64,000 nucleotides of DNA from Adineta vaga (taxonomy: Eukaryota > Rotifera): contig CP075496.1 of assembly GCA_021613535.1 (NCBI GenBank), positions 3,100,001-3,164,000 on the forward strand, read 5' to 3'. The notes below the pieces were generated by a model. That model searched no databases. It was not told where the DNA came from and saw only the letters and a program-made list of their open reading frames with translations. Position numbers and translations under genes: made by a program. Shown here piece after piece: positions 9,581 through 22,757 of this stretch (its first letter is position 1; each line of letters opens with the position of its first letter).

Positions 9581-12500
9581 GGGAGCGATGCAGACACCTC
9601 CACGCGGTGCTCCTGGAAAGTTGAAGGGGACTAAGTTTCCCACTCAGCAACTAATCATCTGTACAAACGAAGCCGAAGCCCGGCGCAAACTCAGGTCTGA
9701 TCGTCTTGTCCACCCAACGGTGGCAAGCGATGACTCAAAGCGAACCGTTGGTATTCGTGCGGCGTCACCTATGCTCACCCATCAATCCGATCAAAGTCCA
9801 CTTGGACAAAAAGGATTGGGTGACGGAGTCTCTGCTGAGCAGAGGAGACCAGGTCATTGGAATGACGAAGAGATTGAAGAGCTTCGTAGACTGGTCAGTA
9901 GTAATATTGGCCCCCAGGGTAAAATCTCCTGGGTAGCTGTTGAAAAAGCTTGGAAAGATCTCAATCTCGGTGAAAGATCTAAAGGAAGCCTATGTGCAAA
10001 GTGGCGTGACATTAAGAACAGGTCAGTCACCCATCTGGTTCCTGACGACTCTAAGGAATCTCAAGGAAGTGATAATGTAACATCATCTGACAGTGTAACA
10101 ACGGACACTACTGCCCCTACCCAAGTTCAGGTTGACAGTAGTAGCACTGCGGATAAAGATAATAAAGACAAACAGTCATCTGGAACTGTCGATGCAGAGA
10201 CTGTCAATGTCAATATTGATATCAAGCGGATATTCAATAAACACATGAAAATATCGAAAAAGATTGGTTGTAAGCCGAATAAAAGGAAACCGCCTTTCAG
10301 AATCTCGGGAAGAATGGTTCAACCGATCATCAAGGAAGTCGATGGGTTAATCGACGGTGAGCTGGACATGGAATCCAGAGGTAGACCATCCTGGGAGAAA
10401 TTATCCATCGTCGTTTACGCCGGTGCGATGCAGTATCCGAGGTGGCCAACCAAAGGAATAACGATAAGAAGAACAAATCAAAAGAATGGTTTCGTAGTAC
10501 ATCTAAAGAAGTAAACTCCCTGTGTGTGACCATCGGCAAAGCCACGGCGGAATTGAACAGACAGAAGGAACACAATAGTAAGAAGCCAACTGTACAGCAA
10601 ACCCTTAACATCCGAATGCTGAACAGGAAATACAAGGCGGAAACCTTTGCTGAAATAACATCTCTCGTAGAAAAATTGAAAAACAGACTACAGCTACTAC
10701 GATCGCGTATAGCATTAAGGAAAGCAGACGAAAAGCGCTATCGTGCTAGACACCTGCCTACGAAAATGCTATTCCGAGGCAATGGTGAACAAACATCGGA
10801 TAAAGTACCGGACGTTCAACGGGTTCGGAACTTCTGGAAGACTATTGTGGGAAAGGATAAACCGTTCAATTCTAAGGATAAGGATTTAACAGCCTGGGAA
10901 CAATCCCTTAAAGGAGCGCCCGAGGAAGACAACTTGAAAAGTCGCCTTAATTGGGATCTCTGGCAAGGAATTACTCGGAAAGCTAAACCTTGGAAAGCGC
11001 ATGGACCAGACGGATTACAATCGTTTTGGTGGAAGGCATTCAAAACAGCCAACGCAGCTCTTTACCAACTGGCGCGTTTCCACCTGACAACTGGTACATC
11101 GCTGGAAAACTGGACAACCGTTGGTCGTATCGTATTAATACACAAATCGGGTTCGCACGAGGACCCAGCAAATTATAGACCGATAGCATGTCTCAATACA
11201 TGCTATAAAATGCTAACGAGTTTCATCACGCATACTGCAAAAGTATGTTACGGAACGTTGTATCCTACCTGAAGAACAAATAGCACTGCGTGAAGGAGTG
11301 TGGGGTTGCACTCATGCATTAACACAAGACCAGAGCTTAATAGCAGATGCACTGAACCAAACACAAAGACCTATCAGTGTAGCCTGGATCGACTATGCAA
11401 AAGCATTTGACAGCTTGCCTCACAGCTACATCAAATGGCTCATATCCGCAGTGCAAGTTCCGAAAGCGTTAGCTACGTTTATAAAGAAACTAATTTGCAA
11501 GTGGAAAGTACGATACGAAGCTAGAGACCCCAGAGGAAACATACTCAGAAGCAGCTACTTGAAAATCAAGTCTGGAGTATTACAGGGCGACAGCTTCAGC
11601 CCTCTACTGTTCTGCATTGCGATGGCGCCCATCAGTCACGCAATCAAGAAAATGAAGTGTGGCTACCGAACAGCCTCTGGGAAATCGAAAAACATGCAGG
11701 TCGAGTTATCGCATCTCTTTTACATGGATGACTTGAAGCTATACGGAAGCTCATCGGAGAACCTGACTAAGATGGTCAAGAAAGTTGAATCGATCTCAAC
11801 AGCAATCAATATGAAAATGAACACGAAAAAATGCGCGGTCGCCAACTTTATCCCGAAACGAATGCGAAATAAAGAGGAGGGCGTATTGCCAACCCAGAGT
11901 GATGACTGCTTAGGCTTTCCATTACTCGATTCGGAGGGGCTCTACAAGTACCTTGGAATAGAACAATCGCTAGGGGTAAAGGAATCAGAAGCCTGGGAAC
12001 GGGTGGAAGAGAAGTGCTGTAAATCCGCGACACGTGTATGGAGCTCAGAATTAACTTTCCGACAGAAAGTAAGCTCCTTTAATATGACAATAATCCCTGC
12101 TTTAAAATATATCATCACTAACACAATAAAAGGCAGTGGAAAATACATAAGTGTTCTCGAACGTGGCGAAAAACTAGACAAAAAGTTTCGAAAACAACTT
12201 ACAGAAATGAAAGTTCGGTACAAAGCCAGTTGTGTAGACCGACTCTACCTGACGACTGAGCTAGGGGGATGTGGTTTGAAGTCGGTGAAAGATTCTCTCG
12301 AAGAAGCAACCATATACTCCTGGGCGTACCTCTGTACAAGAAAAGAGCTGAAGAACTCGCTCAACCTATTTGTCAGCATGAATAAAAGGGATAAACGAAG
12401 CGTGATTAGTGATGCGAAAAATGTACTTGAAAGGTATAGTATTACGGCCGAACTGGACCCAGCTCAGTCAACCGTCAAGCTAGACGGGATCCAGTATGAA

Positions 12501-13613
12501 GATGCTAGACTACTAGCCCGGCATGTAGTAGGGAAAATCCGTCTTGCAAACAACACCCGCAGACGCGAATCATGGGAGGCGAAAGTACTGGCAGGACGAG
12601 TACTACATTCAATAAGCAATATCGACCGAATAACATCCTTTCTCTGGTTAAGAGAAGGAAAATTATCAGCAACTGCGGTCCGAAACATCATTGCAGCACA
12701 GGAGGGATGTCTCATCACCCGATCCCATCCTTGCAACATAAACTCGAGCAATAAGAACTGCCGAGCGTGCGGTAAAACCACTGAGACCATAGAGCATGTG
12801 ACGACGGGCTGCTCTAAATGGTTACCGACACTATATATTGATCGCCATGACTCTGTAGCTCGGAACATCCACTACAGAATATGCGAAAAGTACGATCTTG
12901 CCTCACAGCACTACTCACAACGCGTGGATTCAGTAAAGGAAAATGATCGGGTCAAGTTGTACTGGAACCAACCAGTACAAACTAAGAAGATCATTAGGCA
13001 TAACAAACCTGATATCATAGTCTTCGATAAAGCTACTAAAGTAGCAACTATTGTTGAGATTGCAGTGTCATGGTTTACAAGTATAGAGCGGCGAATAGAG
13101 ATAAAGATGAACCGCTACTGCGTCAATGGAAATTACGAACATGAACTTGACACTCTATACCCTTGGGGTGATAGTTTGTCTCGCGAACTTCAAATCGATG
13201 GTTGGAGTGTCGTTTTTGTGCCAGTGGTCATTGGCGCATGTGGCGAAGTAGTCCAGGGCTTGAGCGAACAGCTAGCAAATAGCTTGGGTATTAGTAAAGA
13301 AAAGACAGAGGATTGTATCGAAAGAATGGAAAGAAGTGCGGCCTTGGGAACCAGCAGAGTTATCAAGAACCACTTGGCTATGGCAAGTTAGAAAGGAGAT
13401 CTAGAATACAGTTACTTGCTTGCAAGTAACTAAAGAGGACAGAAAGCGGACAAGGTTATGGCGAGGTCCTCCGACCCTTGTACCTAGACCAACCGAGATA
13501 CATTGTAGCTAATTGCGAGTAACGATTAGTGTTCTCTGAGGAAACGCCTAGTCTCGACTAGGATTAGAAACAGAGATTGTCGACTCCTCACTGGCGACAG
13601 AGAGGAACATACG
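9581..13613 (+). mobile_element. R4-type rDNA-specific non-LTR retrotransposon, unit 1 copy (defective)
   Basis: A 4.03-kb insert in 28S, same orientation as the host gene. Target duplication: agtgacgcatga on the left (9569-9580) and agtgacgcgcatga on the right (13614-13627). There is no poly(A) tail; a ~220-bp 3' UTR ends directly at the target. This position, 28 bp downstream of the R2 cleavage site and well before the R1 site, corresponds as I recall to the site of nematode R4 elements, which also give a ~13-bp duplication. RT motifs are of R4/Dong type (WIDYAKAFD, YMDDLKLYG). The reading frame is broken by small indels relative to unit 2. Confidence 0.88.
9588..13391 (+). pseudogene. R4-type retrotransposon polyprotein, frameshifted (unit 1)
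   Basis: Same protein as at 25890-29690, but broken. Relative to unit 2, one base is missing at 10430/10431 and two single bases are missing near 11230 and 11235. The segment between, covering the region before the RT core, is therefore in another frame, and the correct frame resumes afterwards. There is also an in-frame 6-bp insertion near 10206. The N-terminal Myb-like region (9588-10430) and the RT core, CCHC and endonuclease (11298-13391) remain open. The three single-base losses could be decay or consensus errors in one copy. Confidence 0.85.
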
Positions 13614-13627
<14 letters not shown>

Positions 13628-13646
<19 letters not shown>

Positions 13647-13656
13647 ACTGTCCCTG

Positions 13657-13698
<42 letters not shown>

Positions 13699-13705
13699 CT
13701 TCAAT

Positions 13706-13739
<34 letters not shown>

Positions 13740-14120
13740 ATCTGTCTTCGTAAAGAGACTTGAAAAGTGTAGCGTAGATGGGAGTGGCAACACGTCAATG
13801 AAACACCATTATTTTCATTGTTTCTTTACTTACTTGGTTATACAGAGATTGGATTTTACATCCAGTGTTTGAGTGACAAACGTCGATACTTGTATCAACG
13901 TGATCTGCTTCAAGGAAAGAGACAGGTGGGGAGTTTGGCTGGGGCGGTACATCTATCAAATGTTAACGTAGGTGTCCAAAAGTTGACTCAGTGCGGACAG
14001 AAACCACACATTGAGTAAAAGGGCATAAGTCAGCTTGATTTAGATTTTCAGTACGAATACAGACGGAGAAATCCGGGCCTATCGATCCTTTTGATTTAAC
14101 GAGTTTTTTGCAAGAGGTGA

Positions 14121-14155
<35 letters not shown>

Positions 14156-14178
14156 GGCCAAGCGTTCATAGCGACGTC

Positions 14179-14216
<38 letters not shown>

Positions 14217-14258
14217 CGAAGCAGACTTCGCAAAGTGTTGGATTGTTCACCCACCAAT

Positions 14259-14311
<53 letters not shown>

Positions 14312-14762
14312 ATTGGATTTTGTCATTGATATAGGAATCGTACTTAGTACGAGAGGAACCGTACGTTCGGACATTTGGTTTACGTATTTGTTCGAAAGGA
14401 CAATGATGCGAAGCTACCATCCGACGGCTTACAACTGAACGCCTCTAAGTTGGAACCGATCTAGACTCAATGATTTTTTGGCACATTGGTTGTCGTCAGC
14501 ACATTTATATATGTTCAAACTGTTGATCAAGTGAACATATGAATGAAGCTACCGTATTGTTGCCTCGTCATAATCGAAATGAGATTGTGATTGCAACGAT
14601 GCATTTTTAGTCGAAACAACACTAATGGCTAGAATCGATTGTAAACGACTTTCTTCAGTAACAGAGTAACGTACACGTGAGAGCAACCGCCACATTGCGA
14701 TCCGCTGAGTTTCTGCTCGATGTTATGCTGATTCGATAGGCTTCAGTCCTATACGACATTTG
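13628..14762 (+). rRNA. 28S rRNA, 3' segment (unit 1)
   Basis: Resumes with 'atggattaacgagattccc' and runs through 'gcgaaaccacagccaaggga', the peptidyl-transferase region 'cacagggataactggcttgt' and the sarcin-ricin loop 'agtacgagaggaaccg' (near 14348). The 3' end is placed near 'cctatacgacatttgc' by analogy. The two 28S segments total about 3.8 kb, a normal animal size. The last ~44 bases form a hairpin (atagg/cctat) that recurs in the spacer at 15183. Confidence 0.93.
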
Positions 14763-15182
14763 CATTTTATCATCAGTAATAATTTCTCTCTTATTCATTC
14801 ATTCATTCATTCATTCATTTTCTATGACTTAGTCGTTTTTTTCTATTTTTCGATTAGAAAAAAAACACAACAAGTATCACTCTATAATTTCATATTGACT
14901 TGATATATGTTCCATCACATACATACATACATATATCTTCTATGTTACTCTATTTCGAACAAAACAAAAGCTACAAGTGAATATTCACTTGGAATTATAT
15001 ATATATATATATCTTATCTTCGTTGTCTTTTCATGTCTTATATATACATATATATGTATATTTCTTCTTGATCATTATCATCATCTATATATGTTGCATG
15101 ATATATACATACTGATTGTGAATATCGTATCGAAAACATTGTTGATTTGATGTTCTTTCTTCATATAATAATGAAATAGAAA
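14763..15182 (+). other. Spacer directly downstream of 28S (3' ETS region), unit 1
   Basis: AT-rich. It contains an ATTC microsatellite at 14793-14818 (six to seven copies, about three in unit 2), CATA and TA runs (14920-14935, 14998-15011) and no coding signal. Transcription should terminate in or after this stretch. Confidence 0.6.
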
Positions 15183-15230
15183 TGCTGATTCGATAGACTT
15201 CAGTTCTATACATACGACATTTGCATTTTA
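15183..15230 (+). repeat. Spacer copy of the 28S 3' end (unit 1)
   Basis: This segment repeats the 28S 3' terminus at 14726-14769 with three substitutions and a 4-base insertion. The hairpin of the original (atagg-cttcagt-cctat) appears here as ataga-cttcagt-tctat: both strands of the last stem pair changed together. It lies 457 bp downstream of the original. A termination or 3'-processing element is possible. Confidence 0.7.
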
Positions 15231-17780
15231 CATTTCACCTTCAACATGAATATGTGTTATAAAAGAAGAAGAAGAAAAAAAAACAGAAATACAAACGAAA
15301 TCGATATAGTATTCGATCTTGTTCTGAATATCAACATGTATACATATATGCGTTCATGTCAGAACATATAAGAAACAATCTTTTATTCAAAGTTATTTGA
15401 TATATTTTATTCTATGTATGAATAACATCTAAATCAATTGATATTATATGAATAAATTGCAAGAAAAACAGACTACAACACGAGCTATTAGTAATATTAT
15501 ATGAACACAAGTCTTTTATTTTTCAAGAAAAATACATGAATTCAGTATATATATATATAACACACCATATTCATATCTTCTTTCAATCCAACTTAAATAA
15601 CAAAATAAAAACAAAAAAATTCTCTACGTTTTCATCTTGATCAAATTTTAACAATACAATAATCATCTGAATTATATGATGACAATATATACAAAACCAC
15701 AACATGTATCGATACACTACACATATCGAATCAGAATCATCTCGAAGATGTCATATGATGAGATGAAATGAAATGAAATGAAATGCATATATGAAATCAT
15801 CATTTCTAACAGTTTTCTCATTTCATTTATTTGGATTCTATTCGAATTCATCTGCTCTGATATTATCATAATAGTCGAATTTATATTATATTATGAACAT
15901 ATATCTTGTGCATTTAATAATTCCAATCAAATTCGATGTTTACTATTGTGAATACAAATAGATAGTATATAGAACATTTAGAAATTCTTTTCTCGATATA
16001 CATTTAATACACATTATATCATTGACTTGTATAGCTTTCGATTCGACGATTCTATCAATCTCTAGATTCATAAGATGTGAAATAGAAAAAAAAACAACAA
16101 AAATTATATATGTTTCATCTTCAATGCAATTATTATAATGATTTCAACGTCATTTTCGTCAAATCTCTCGCAAAGTAATCAGCATATTATTCGTGACATG
16201 AACGAATCCATTCAATCAATTTAATGAAACTTTTCATTCTTATATTCTACATACACATTCTATGCGATCTAAACATCAATCTGCTCTGTCATTTTCATCG
16301 ATTGTTGCTATGAATGTAAAATCTTTTTTTTTTCAATACAATTTCATACAACTTGTAGCATAGAAATAGAGTATCATCTTCTATATTCTATGAATGAATA
16401 TATATGTATGAATGAATATATATGTATGTATCAAAGGTTTAAACTATCTCAAAGATGAACAAATATTCAATATTAAAAGTGAAGAAAAATCGATTTGTAA
16501 ATTTATATACTTGTATGAATAAAAAAATATCATTTTCAATTTTCTAAAGCATACAAAAGGAAAGAAAATACGTAGGGTGAATGAGAGTGAGAATGAAAAT
16601 CAAAGGTTTAATCTTTTCGTAGATCAGTATATCTATATAGAGAGTTGAATACTTGATGAATATAGATGGACATGTATAACGAATATTTATCTTGATTGAT
16701 TTTGATATAGAAAACGAAAATCAAATAAATCTTAACATTGAAATATAAAATATTATATTTATTCTTATGAAAATAACAATTAGAAAATATGCTTGAATAT
16801 GAAATGCATGAAGATTTATAGAAAAACATATATATTTTATCATAAAATAGAAAATAGTAGTTTTATGATTGATTTTTATAGAAGAAATCACGCTAACAAA
16901 TACAATCATTCTATACTTGAGATCTATATATGTAATCATCTAGAAGATGTATGTGATCATGAAATAAGAATGAAGAAAGATTTTCTCGATCGTACGTATG
17001 TATGTATGTGTGATGATATAAACACGTAGAAGTATGAAATATTTCGAATGCAGGATATATATGGGCAAAAGAAAGAAATTGAATAAGAAAAAAAGCAAAC
17101 GAATGAAGAAAATTTGATTCGAGTATTTTATTCATCTATCGAACAAATGAAATAAGAATATTTCATTGCATGACATCTATAATGAGCAGTAGAATAAAAC
17201 AAAATCGATGATTTGACGTTCACAGTTTGATCTGTTTGAAAAATTAAATCATATTAAAAACGAAGAATGAGAGAAAGAAAATGATGGCATAAAAGAACGT
17301 TAAGAAACAAGATTCTATTGAAGAAGTTATATATAAATAACGAATGAAAGAAAATCAAAAGAGATATATATAATGTGCGAACAAAAAAAGAAGAAGAAAA
17401 TTTCGAAAAACAAACTAATTCTTGACTATATGATTATGTTTTCTTTACTTTTACTTATTTAATGATAAGAAGAGAACGACTTCTAATATCTGTCATATGT
17501 ATAAAATCTAGATAGATATACATATTCTAACACAACAAGATATATCATTTCATTCAAAGTATACAATTGAAACAAATCAATTAGCTTATTGATGCAAACT
17601 GATTTAGTAAATACGTTGCTTTAACTTTATATTCTATATGATAATGTTGCTTGAAAGGAGAAAAAAAAAGGAATAGTAAAATGTAGAAAAATGAACAGAC
17701 AAATGAATTGACTCAATTTGATATTGTATATGACAATGAAAGAGAGAGAGAGAGAGAGAGAAGGAAAAAAAGCTGAATAA
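15231..17780 (+). other. rDNA intergenic spacer between units 1 and 2
   Basis: AT-rich spacer without genes. Low-complexity features include ATGAA repeats at 15762-15785, TA runs and a GA run at 17742-17761 (slightly different length from unit 1). From 16319 on it repeats the start of the window. Small open frames here are low-complexity artefacts. Confidence 0.8.
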
Positions 17781-17791
17781 GTAAATCGATT

Positions 17792-19463
17792 TTTTTTTGG
17801 ATTCAAAGCCTTTTATTTGAAATGAAAGAGGTGTTACAATTTAAACAGGACATAACCGAGAACAGAAACAACCGAAAATAATCTAAGGCCGGAGAGAAGA
17901 GAAATAGAGACGCATGACAATGTCTTATGTCTCTGATAAATCACAGTAGTTGAATGTTGCTGTTTTATCGACATTTTTGGTCAACTCAGCTTGTGATGTA
18001 CTACAGTATTTAATATCTGACGTTTCATGGTTTTGTATAATGGATGAAATAATTTGTGTTATTTACAAGAAATGAATAAGCCATTTTGTTGCTTATTCTT
18101 GTACTGTATAGTAAGATGGATGTTATTGTATTTTCTAACGATAATCATCGTTGATAATAATATTATAATTTGATTCAGTTCCATATTTAATATGAACTTG
18201 AATCGAGTGGACGTTGTTTGGGGGTTCATTTTTTTGTGTTAATGTGGGAGCATATGTCATATCACTCTAATTTGAACTCGTATAGTTGATATTCGACAAT
18301 AATGACTATAGTTGTTAATATACTGTCCTAGTCGATGTTGTTTCATATTTGACTAAGTATCTCTTCAAGATGCTTTTTCAGTGTGCTGTCATTGTTTGCC
18401 GTTGCTGTTTGAATGGATTGTTTCAGCAGTGTTGTTGCATACTCTTTGATTTTTGGTATGTTCGATTTTTGATGAATATAATTAACCGACGTATAGATTG
18501 GTAAACCAAGTGTAGCACGTATTGCTTTGTTTTGGATGATTTGTAACCGTTCCCATACTTTGTCACTTGCAGTGAGTAGTACAGGATAACCATACGTAAT
18601 TATTGTTCTTGTAATAGCTTTGAAAATATTTATCATCGTCTTTTCGTTTGGTTCTTTGGCTGCTTTTGATAAATATCTTAATAGACTAATTCTTGCAGCC
18701 AGCTTCGTTTCGATGTGACGAAGATGATTTCTCCATTTTAATTGTTTATCGATGATTACACCCAAATATCTTGTTGCATCAAGCGGTTTAATATTAACAT
18801 TATCGACTTTAACTACCACAGGATGTTTGTATTTCTTCTTTGGATGTATTGTGAAGTGTATCATCTCTGTCTTTGTTGGTTGTAGTTTTAATTTCCATGA
18901 TTTACACCAGCTTTCGAAAGCGTCTATGGATTTTTGAAGTCTTTTATTTAGGCAAGACCTGTTTGATGAAGTCCATAATGCTGTATCGTCGGCGAATAAA
19001 CCATGTTCAGTATATTGTGGTAAACCATTCATCGAGTCTGCTGTATATATAATGTATAATAGTGGCGATAAAGGAGACCCTTGTGGTGTTCCACTTTGTA
19101 ATTTAAATGGACGTGATAATATATTTTCTAATTCTATTGCAGCTGTTCTATTGTCGAGGAAAGAAATAAGGTAATTGATGATGTATTGTGGAAGACGAAG
19201 ATCATAAAGTTTGTAGATTAGACCATCATGCCATACAGAGTCAAAGGCTGCCTTGATGTCGAAGAAGATAACAGCTGAATGTCGTCTTCGTTCTAATCGA
19301 TGCAGTTGTCCCTTTGCATAGCGTTCAAGCCTAACTGTATTGCACATTGTGCTCTTCTTTGAACGAAAGCCAGCTCGATGTTCTGGTAGAATATTTCTTC
19401 GTTCTATTTCGAGCATCAGTCGTTGTTTTATGATCTTTTCGAGCAGTTTTCCTAAGCAGCTAG
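17792..19463 (-). mobile_element. 5'-truncated non-LTR retrotransposon in the spacer, unit 2
   Basis: Same insertion as at 1482-3155, with the same boundaries: gtaaatcgatt at 17781-17791 and 19464-19474, the A-tail as a T-run at the left end, and truncation at the same RT residue. Shared boundaries mean one insertion event that was copied with the rDNA repeat, not two events. Confidence 0.8.
18343..19461 (-). pseudogene. Reverse transcriptase C-terminal fragment of the spacer LINE (unit 2)
   Basis: About 372 open codons with the same RT motifs as in unit 1 (FDIKAAFDSVWHDG, GTPQGSPLSPLLY, FADDTALW). It lacks one codon after SSNR relative to unit 1 and has N-to-K in the next few residues. Truncated at the 5' end, so no endonuclease. 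The frame remains open, which fits recent insertion or homogenisation between units. Confidence 0.8.
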
Positions 19464-20130
19464 GTAAATCGATTGACTAGGTTTTATATATAATATGCAA
19501 TTGAAGAGAAAAAAAAGGATTTAACTGAGTACAAGAAAACAAACTAGTTAATAGATTGAGTCGATTTTATATGTAATATGAAGTTGAAAACACGTAAATG
19601 AAATGAATACATATAAACGAATGAATTAGTAAATAGGTTGATTTTACTTGATATTATATATGAAGATGAAGATGAAGTAAAAGAAATAGCTTACTAACCA
19701 AGTATGAATAAGCAAATGGATTGACTAGGTTTCATACAGAATATGACGTTGAAGGAAAGAAAAAGAAATGGGTGAAAATGCAAAGACGAATAAGCAAATT
19801 GGTCGACTCTCTTTTTCATATATAATATAAGAAACGATAGAGGAAAGGAAAAGAAGATGTAAGTGAGGGTGTATAGACGCGAAGACGAAGGAACGAACAA
19901 GTCGGTCGATAAGTCTTCATATATAGTATATAGTGACAGGAAAGAAAAAGAAATAAGCGAATCGATTGACTCGAAGTCATATCATATATGAAGTTGATAC
20001 AATGAAATAGCTGAATAGAAAATGGATTTGGCAAATCGATTGACTCAACTTCGTATTACATATGGAGTTGATACAACGACGTAGGTGAATGAAAAAATGA
20101 ATAAGCAGATGGAATGACGTATTTCTCAGT
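19464..20130 (+). repeat. Degenerate ~80-bp spacer subrepeats upstream of 18S (unit 2)
   Basis: Counterpart of 3156-3840: the same series of 'taaatcgattgact'-like cores with AT-rich and A/G-rich parts. A short TA run near 19919-19926 replaces the longer one in unit 1, and a few single-base indels occur. Enhancer or spacer-promoter function is inferred from position only. Confidence 0.7.
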
Positions 20131-20723
20131 TATATATGAAGCAAACTCGTAGTACGCGATTCCGATATAACAATTTTGTACAGATTCGACTGACACAAGA
20201 ATGGTCTAGTTTCTCGAGGATGATGTTGTGATGAAGCGATGGTTCGGCTAGTATGACTGTGTTGATACAGTTGTTTAGCAGTATGAAAGAAATTGTATAT
20301 GATGAAAAAAAAGTTTGTCGAAGCTGCTTCGTCAACTTTTCACATGATCATATACAAATATCATATAAAAAAACGAACTAATTGCAAACAAAATGCATCA
20401 CGAATGGCAAAGAAGTGAATGCGGTTGAAAATGTTTCAACTTACGCACACACATATATAAACTAACATCTTGTTGATCAGTTTTCAATAATTGGTCATAT
20501 GTTGATAGTTTGGGCTTGAATGCTTGTAAATGAGTTGCATTAAAAACAGGAATGAATTTATTCCTATGATGTGGGTTGGTTTTGTTTCGTCTCGATGAAA
20601 CAACGAATATAAATGTAATATTTATATTATAAACACTGGTCATAATGAAGTGATTTCATTTGACTTGTTGTGAAAAAAAGCATATACATATCTTCTTGTA
20701 TATGCATATATATATAACGAAGC
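20131..20723 (+). promoter_or_regulatory. Probable Pol I promoter and 5' external transcribed spacer (unit 2)
   Basis: Nearly identical to 3841-4425. Holds the inferred pre-rRNA start and 5' ETS. The 9-bp hairpin gcatataca/tgtatatgc is at 20680-20705. No start site can be read from sequence. Confidence 0.45.
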
Positions 20724-22356
20724 TTTCCGATTGATCTTGTCGGTGGCTTTCCTTTGTCTTGAAGATTAAGCCATGCATGTCTAAGTATGAACTGGTTTAA
20801 GGTGAAACTGCGTACGGCTCATTACATCAGCTATAACTTTCTTTGATCATAAATTCTAAATGGAATAACCGAGGAAAAGCCTGGGCTAATACATGCGACA
20901 ATTCCGGTAGTAATATCGGAATGCTTTTATTAGATCAAAACCTTCTAGTTCTTTAACCGGAACTGTTTGTTGGTGACTCTAAATAACTTTGTGTTGATCG
21001 TATGACCTTTGTGTCGACGACATATCTTTCAAGTGTCTGACTTATCAACTTTAGACGGTACATTATATGTCTACCGTGGTTGTAACGAGTACAGAGAATC
21101 AGGGTTTGGTTCTGGAGAGGCCGCCTGAGAAACGGCGACCACTTCCAAGGAAGGCAGCAGGCGCGCAAATTACCCACTCTCAAAACGAGGAGGTAGTGAA
21201 GAGAAATAACGATGTTAGTCTTATTTAGGCTGACAATCGGAATGGGAACACTGTAAACAGGTTATCGATTAACAATTGGAGGGCAAGTCTGGTGCCAGCA
21301 GCCGCGGTAATTCCAGCTCCAATAAGGAAAACTAAAGTTGCTGTGTTTAAAAAGCTCGTAGTTGAATTTCGGGTATTTGTTGCTAGCTGGTCTAACTGGC
21401 CATGTTGGTTAACAGATCCTCATTTGCTGGACGGCTGGCGATGATCTTTATCGATTGTCGTCAGTTGCCAGAACGTTTACTTTGAGAAAATTAGAGTGCT
21501 AAAAGCAGGCTTTCGCCTATATATATTGCATGGAATAATGAAATAAGATCTCGATTTTATTTCGTTGGTTTTAGAAATTGAGATAATGATTAATAGGATC
21601 AGAGGGGGGCGTACGTACTGTGGTGTGAGAGGTGAAATTCTTGGATCGCCACAGGACGAACAGCAGCGAAGGCGTTCGCCAAGAATGTTTTCATTAATCA
21701 AGAACGAAAGTTTGAGGTTCGAAGACGATTAGATACCGTCCTAGTTCAAACCATAAACGTTGCCAACTGTCTTTTAGATGCGGTTATTTATATGACTCAT
21801 CTGGCGGATCTCGAGAAATCTAAGTTTTTAGGTTCCGGGGGAAGTATGGTTGCAAAGCTGAAACTTAAAAGAATTGACGGAAGGACACACAAGAAGTGGA
21901 GCCTGTGGCCTAATTTGACTCAACACGGGAAACCTTACTCGGCCAGGACACTTTTAGGATTGACAGATTGAGAGCTCTTTCTTGATTAGGTGGGTGGTGG
22001 TGCATGGTCGTTCGTAGTTCGTGGAGCGATTTGTCTGATTAATTTCGATAACGAACGAGACTCCGGCTTACTAAATAGTCTAAAGTTCGAAGGGACTTTT
22101 CAAGACTTCTTAGCAGGATAAGTGGCACTTTTTAAGCCACACGAAATGGAGCAATAACAGGTCTGTGATGCCCTTAGATGTCCGAGGCTGCACGCGCGCT
22201 ACACTGGAGAGTTCAGAATGTTTCTTCCTACTTCGACAGAAGTGGGTAACCATGAAATTCTCTTCGTGACTGGGATCGGAGCTTGCAATTATTCTCCGTC
22301 AACGAGGAATTCCTAGTAAGCACTATTTCATCAGAATGTGCTGATTATGTCCCTGT

Positions 22357-22391
<35 letters not shown>

Positions 22392-22537
22392 AATGTTTTA
22401 GTGAGATCTTCGGCTTGGTTTTCCGAGCGGCTCTCGGGTCGTTCGGTTTTTATCGAAAAGATGCTCAAACTGGATCATTTAGAGGAAGTAAAAGTCGTAA
22501 CAAGGTATTCGTAGGTGAACCTGCGTATGGATCATTA
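20724..22537 (+). rRNA. 18S rRNA (unit 2)
   Basis: Same gene as in unit 1, about 1814 nt. The one clear difference is five Gs instead of four in 'ttccgggggaagtatgg' near 21841. It has the same altered 5' helix as unit 1, which argues against a sequencing artefact there. Confidence 0.95.
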
Positions 22538-22757
22538 CCGTTCTATGATTGATTTCCAATCATAAACAAAACTTCTAACTTCGCACGATCATCATACATA
22601 TTACATGTGTGATGATTGTGTCGCACCATTATGTAACTAACAAGTCATAGTATATTCAAAACTGTGACTTGTTTCAAACTTTTCCATTCAACAAATCATT
22701 GTTGTTTGTCATTGAATATGAATCGAATTGTATACATATACAGAAACAAAAAAAAAT
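22538..22757 (+). other. ITS1 (unit 2)
   Basis: About 220 bp of AT-rich spacer between 18S and 5.8S, essentially identical to unit 1. Confidence 0.85.

Noticed and set aside
12464-12868. Antisense frames within the R4 element (12464-12868, 28763-29089 and others)
   Set aside because: They lie opposite a well-supported coding frame and have no recognisable domain.
15762-15785. Short direct repeats considered as a CRISPR-like array
   Set aside because: It is a simple ATGAA microsatellite with no spacers, in eukaryotic rDNA spacer.
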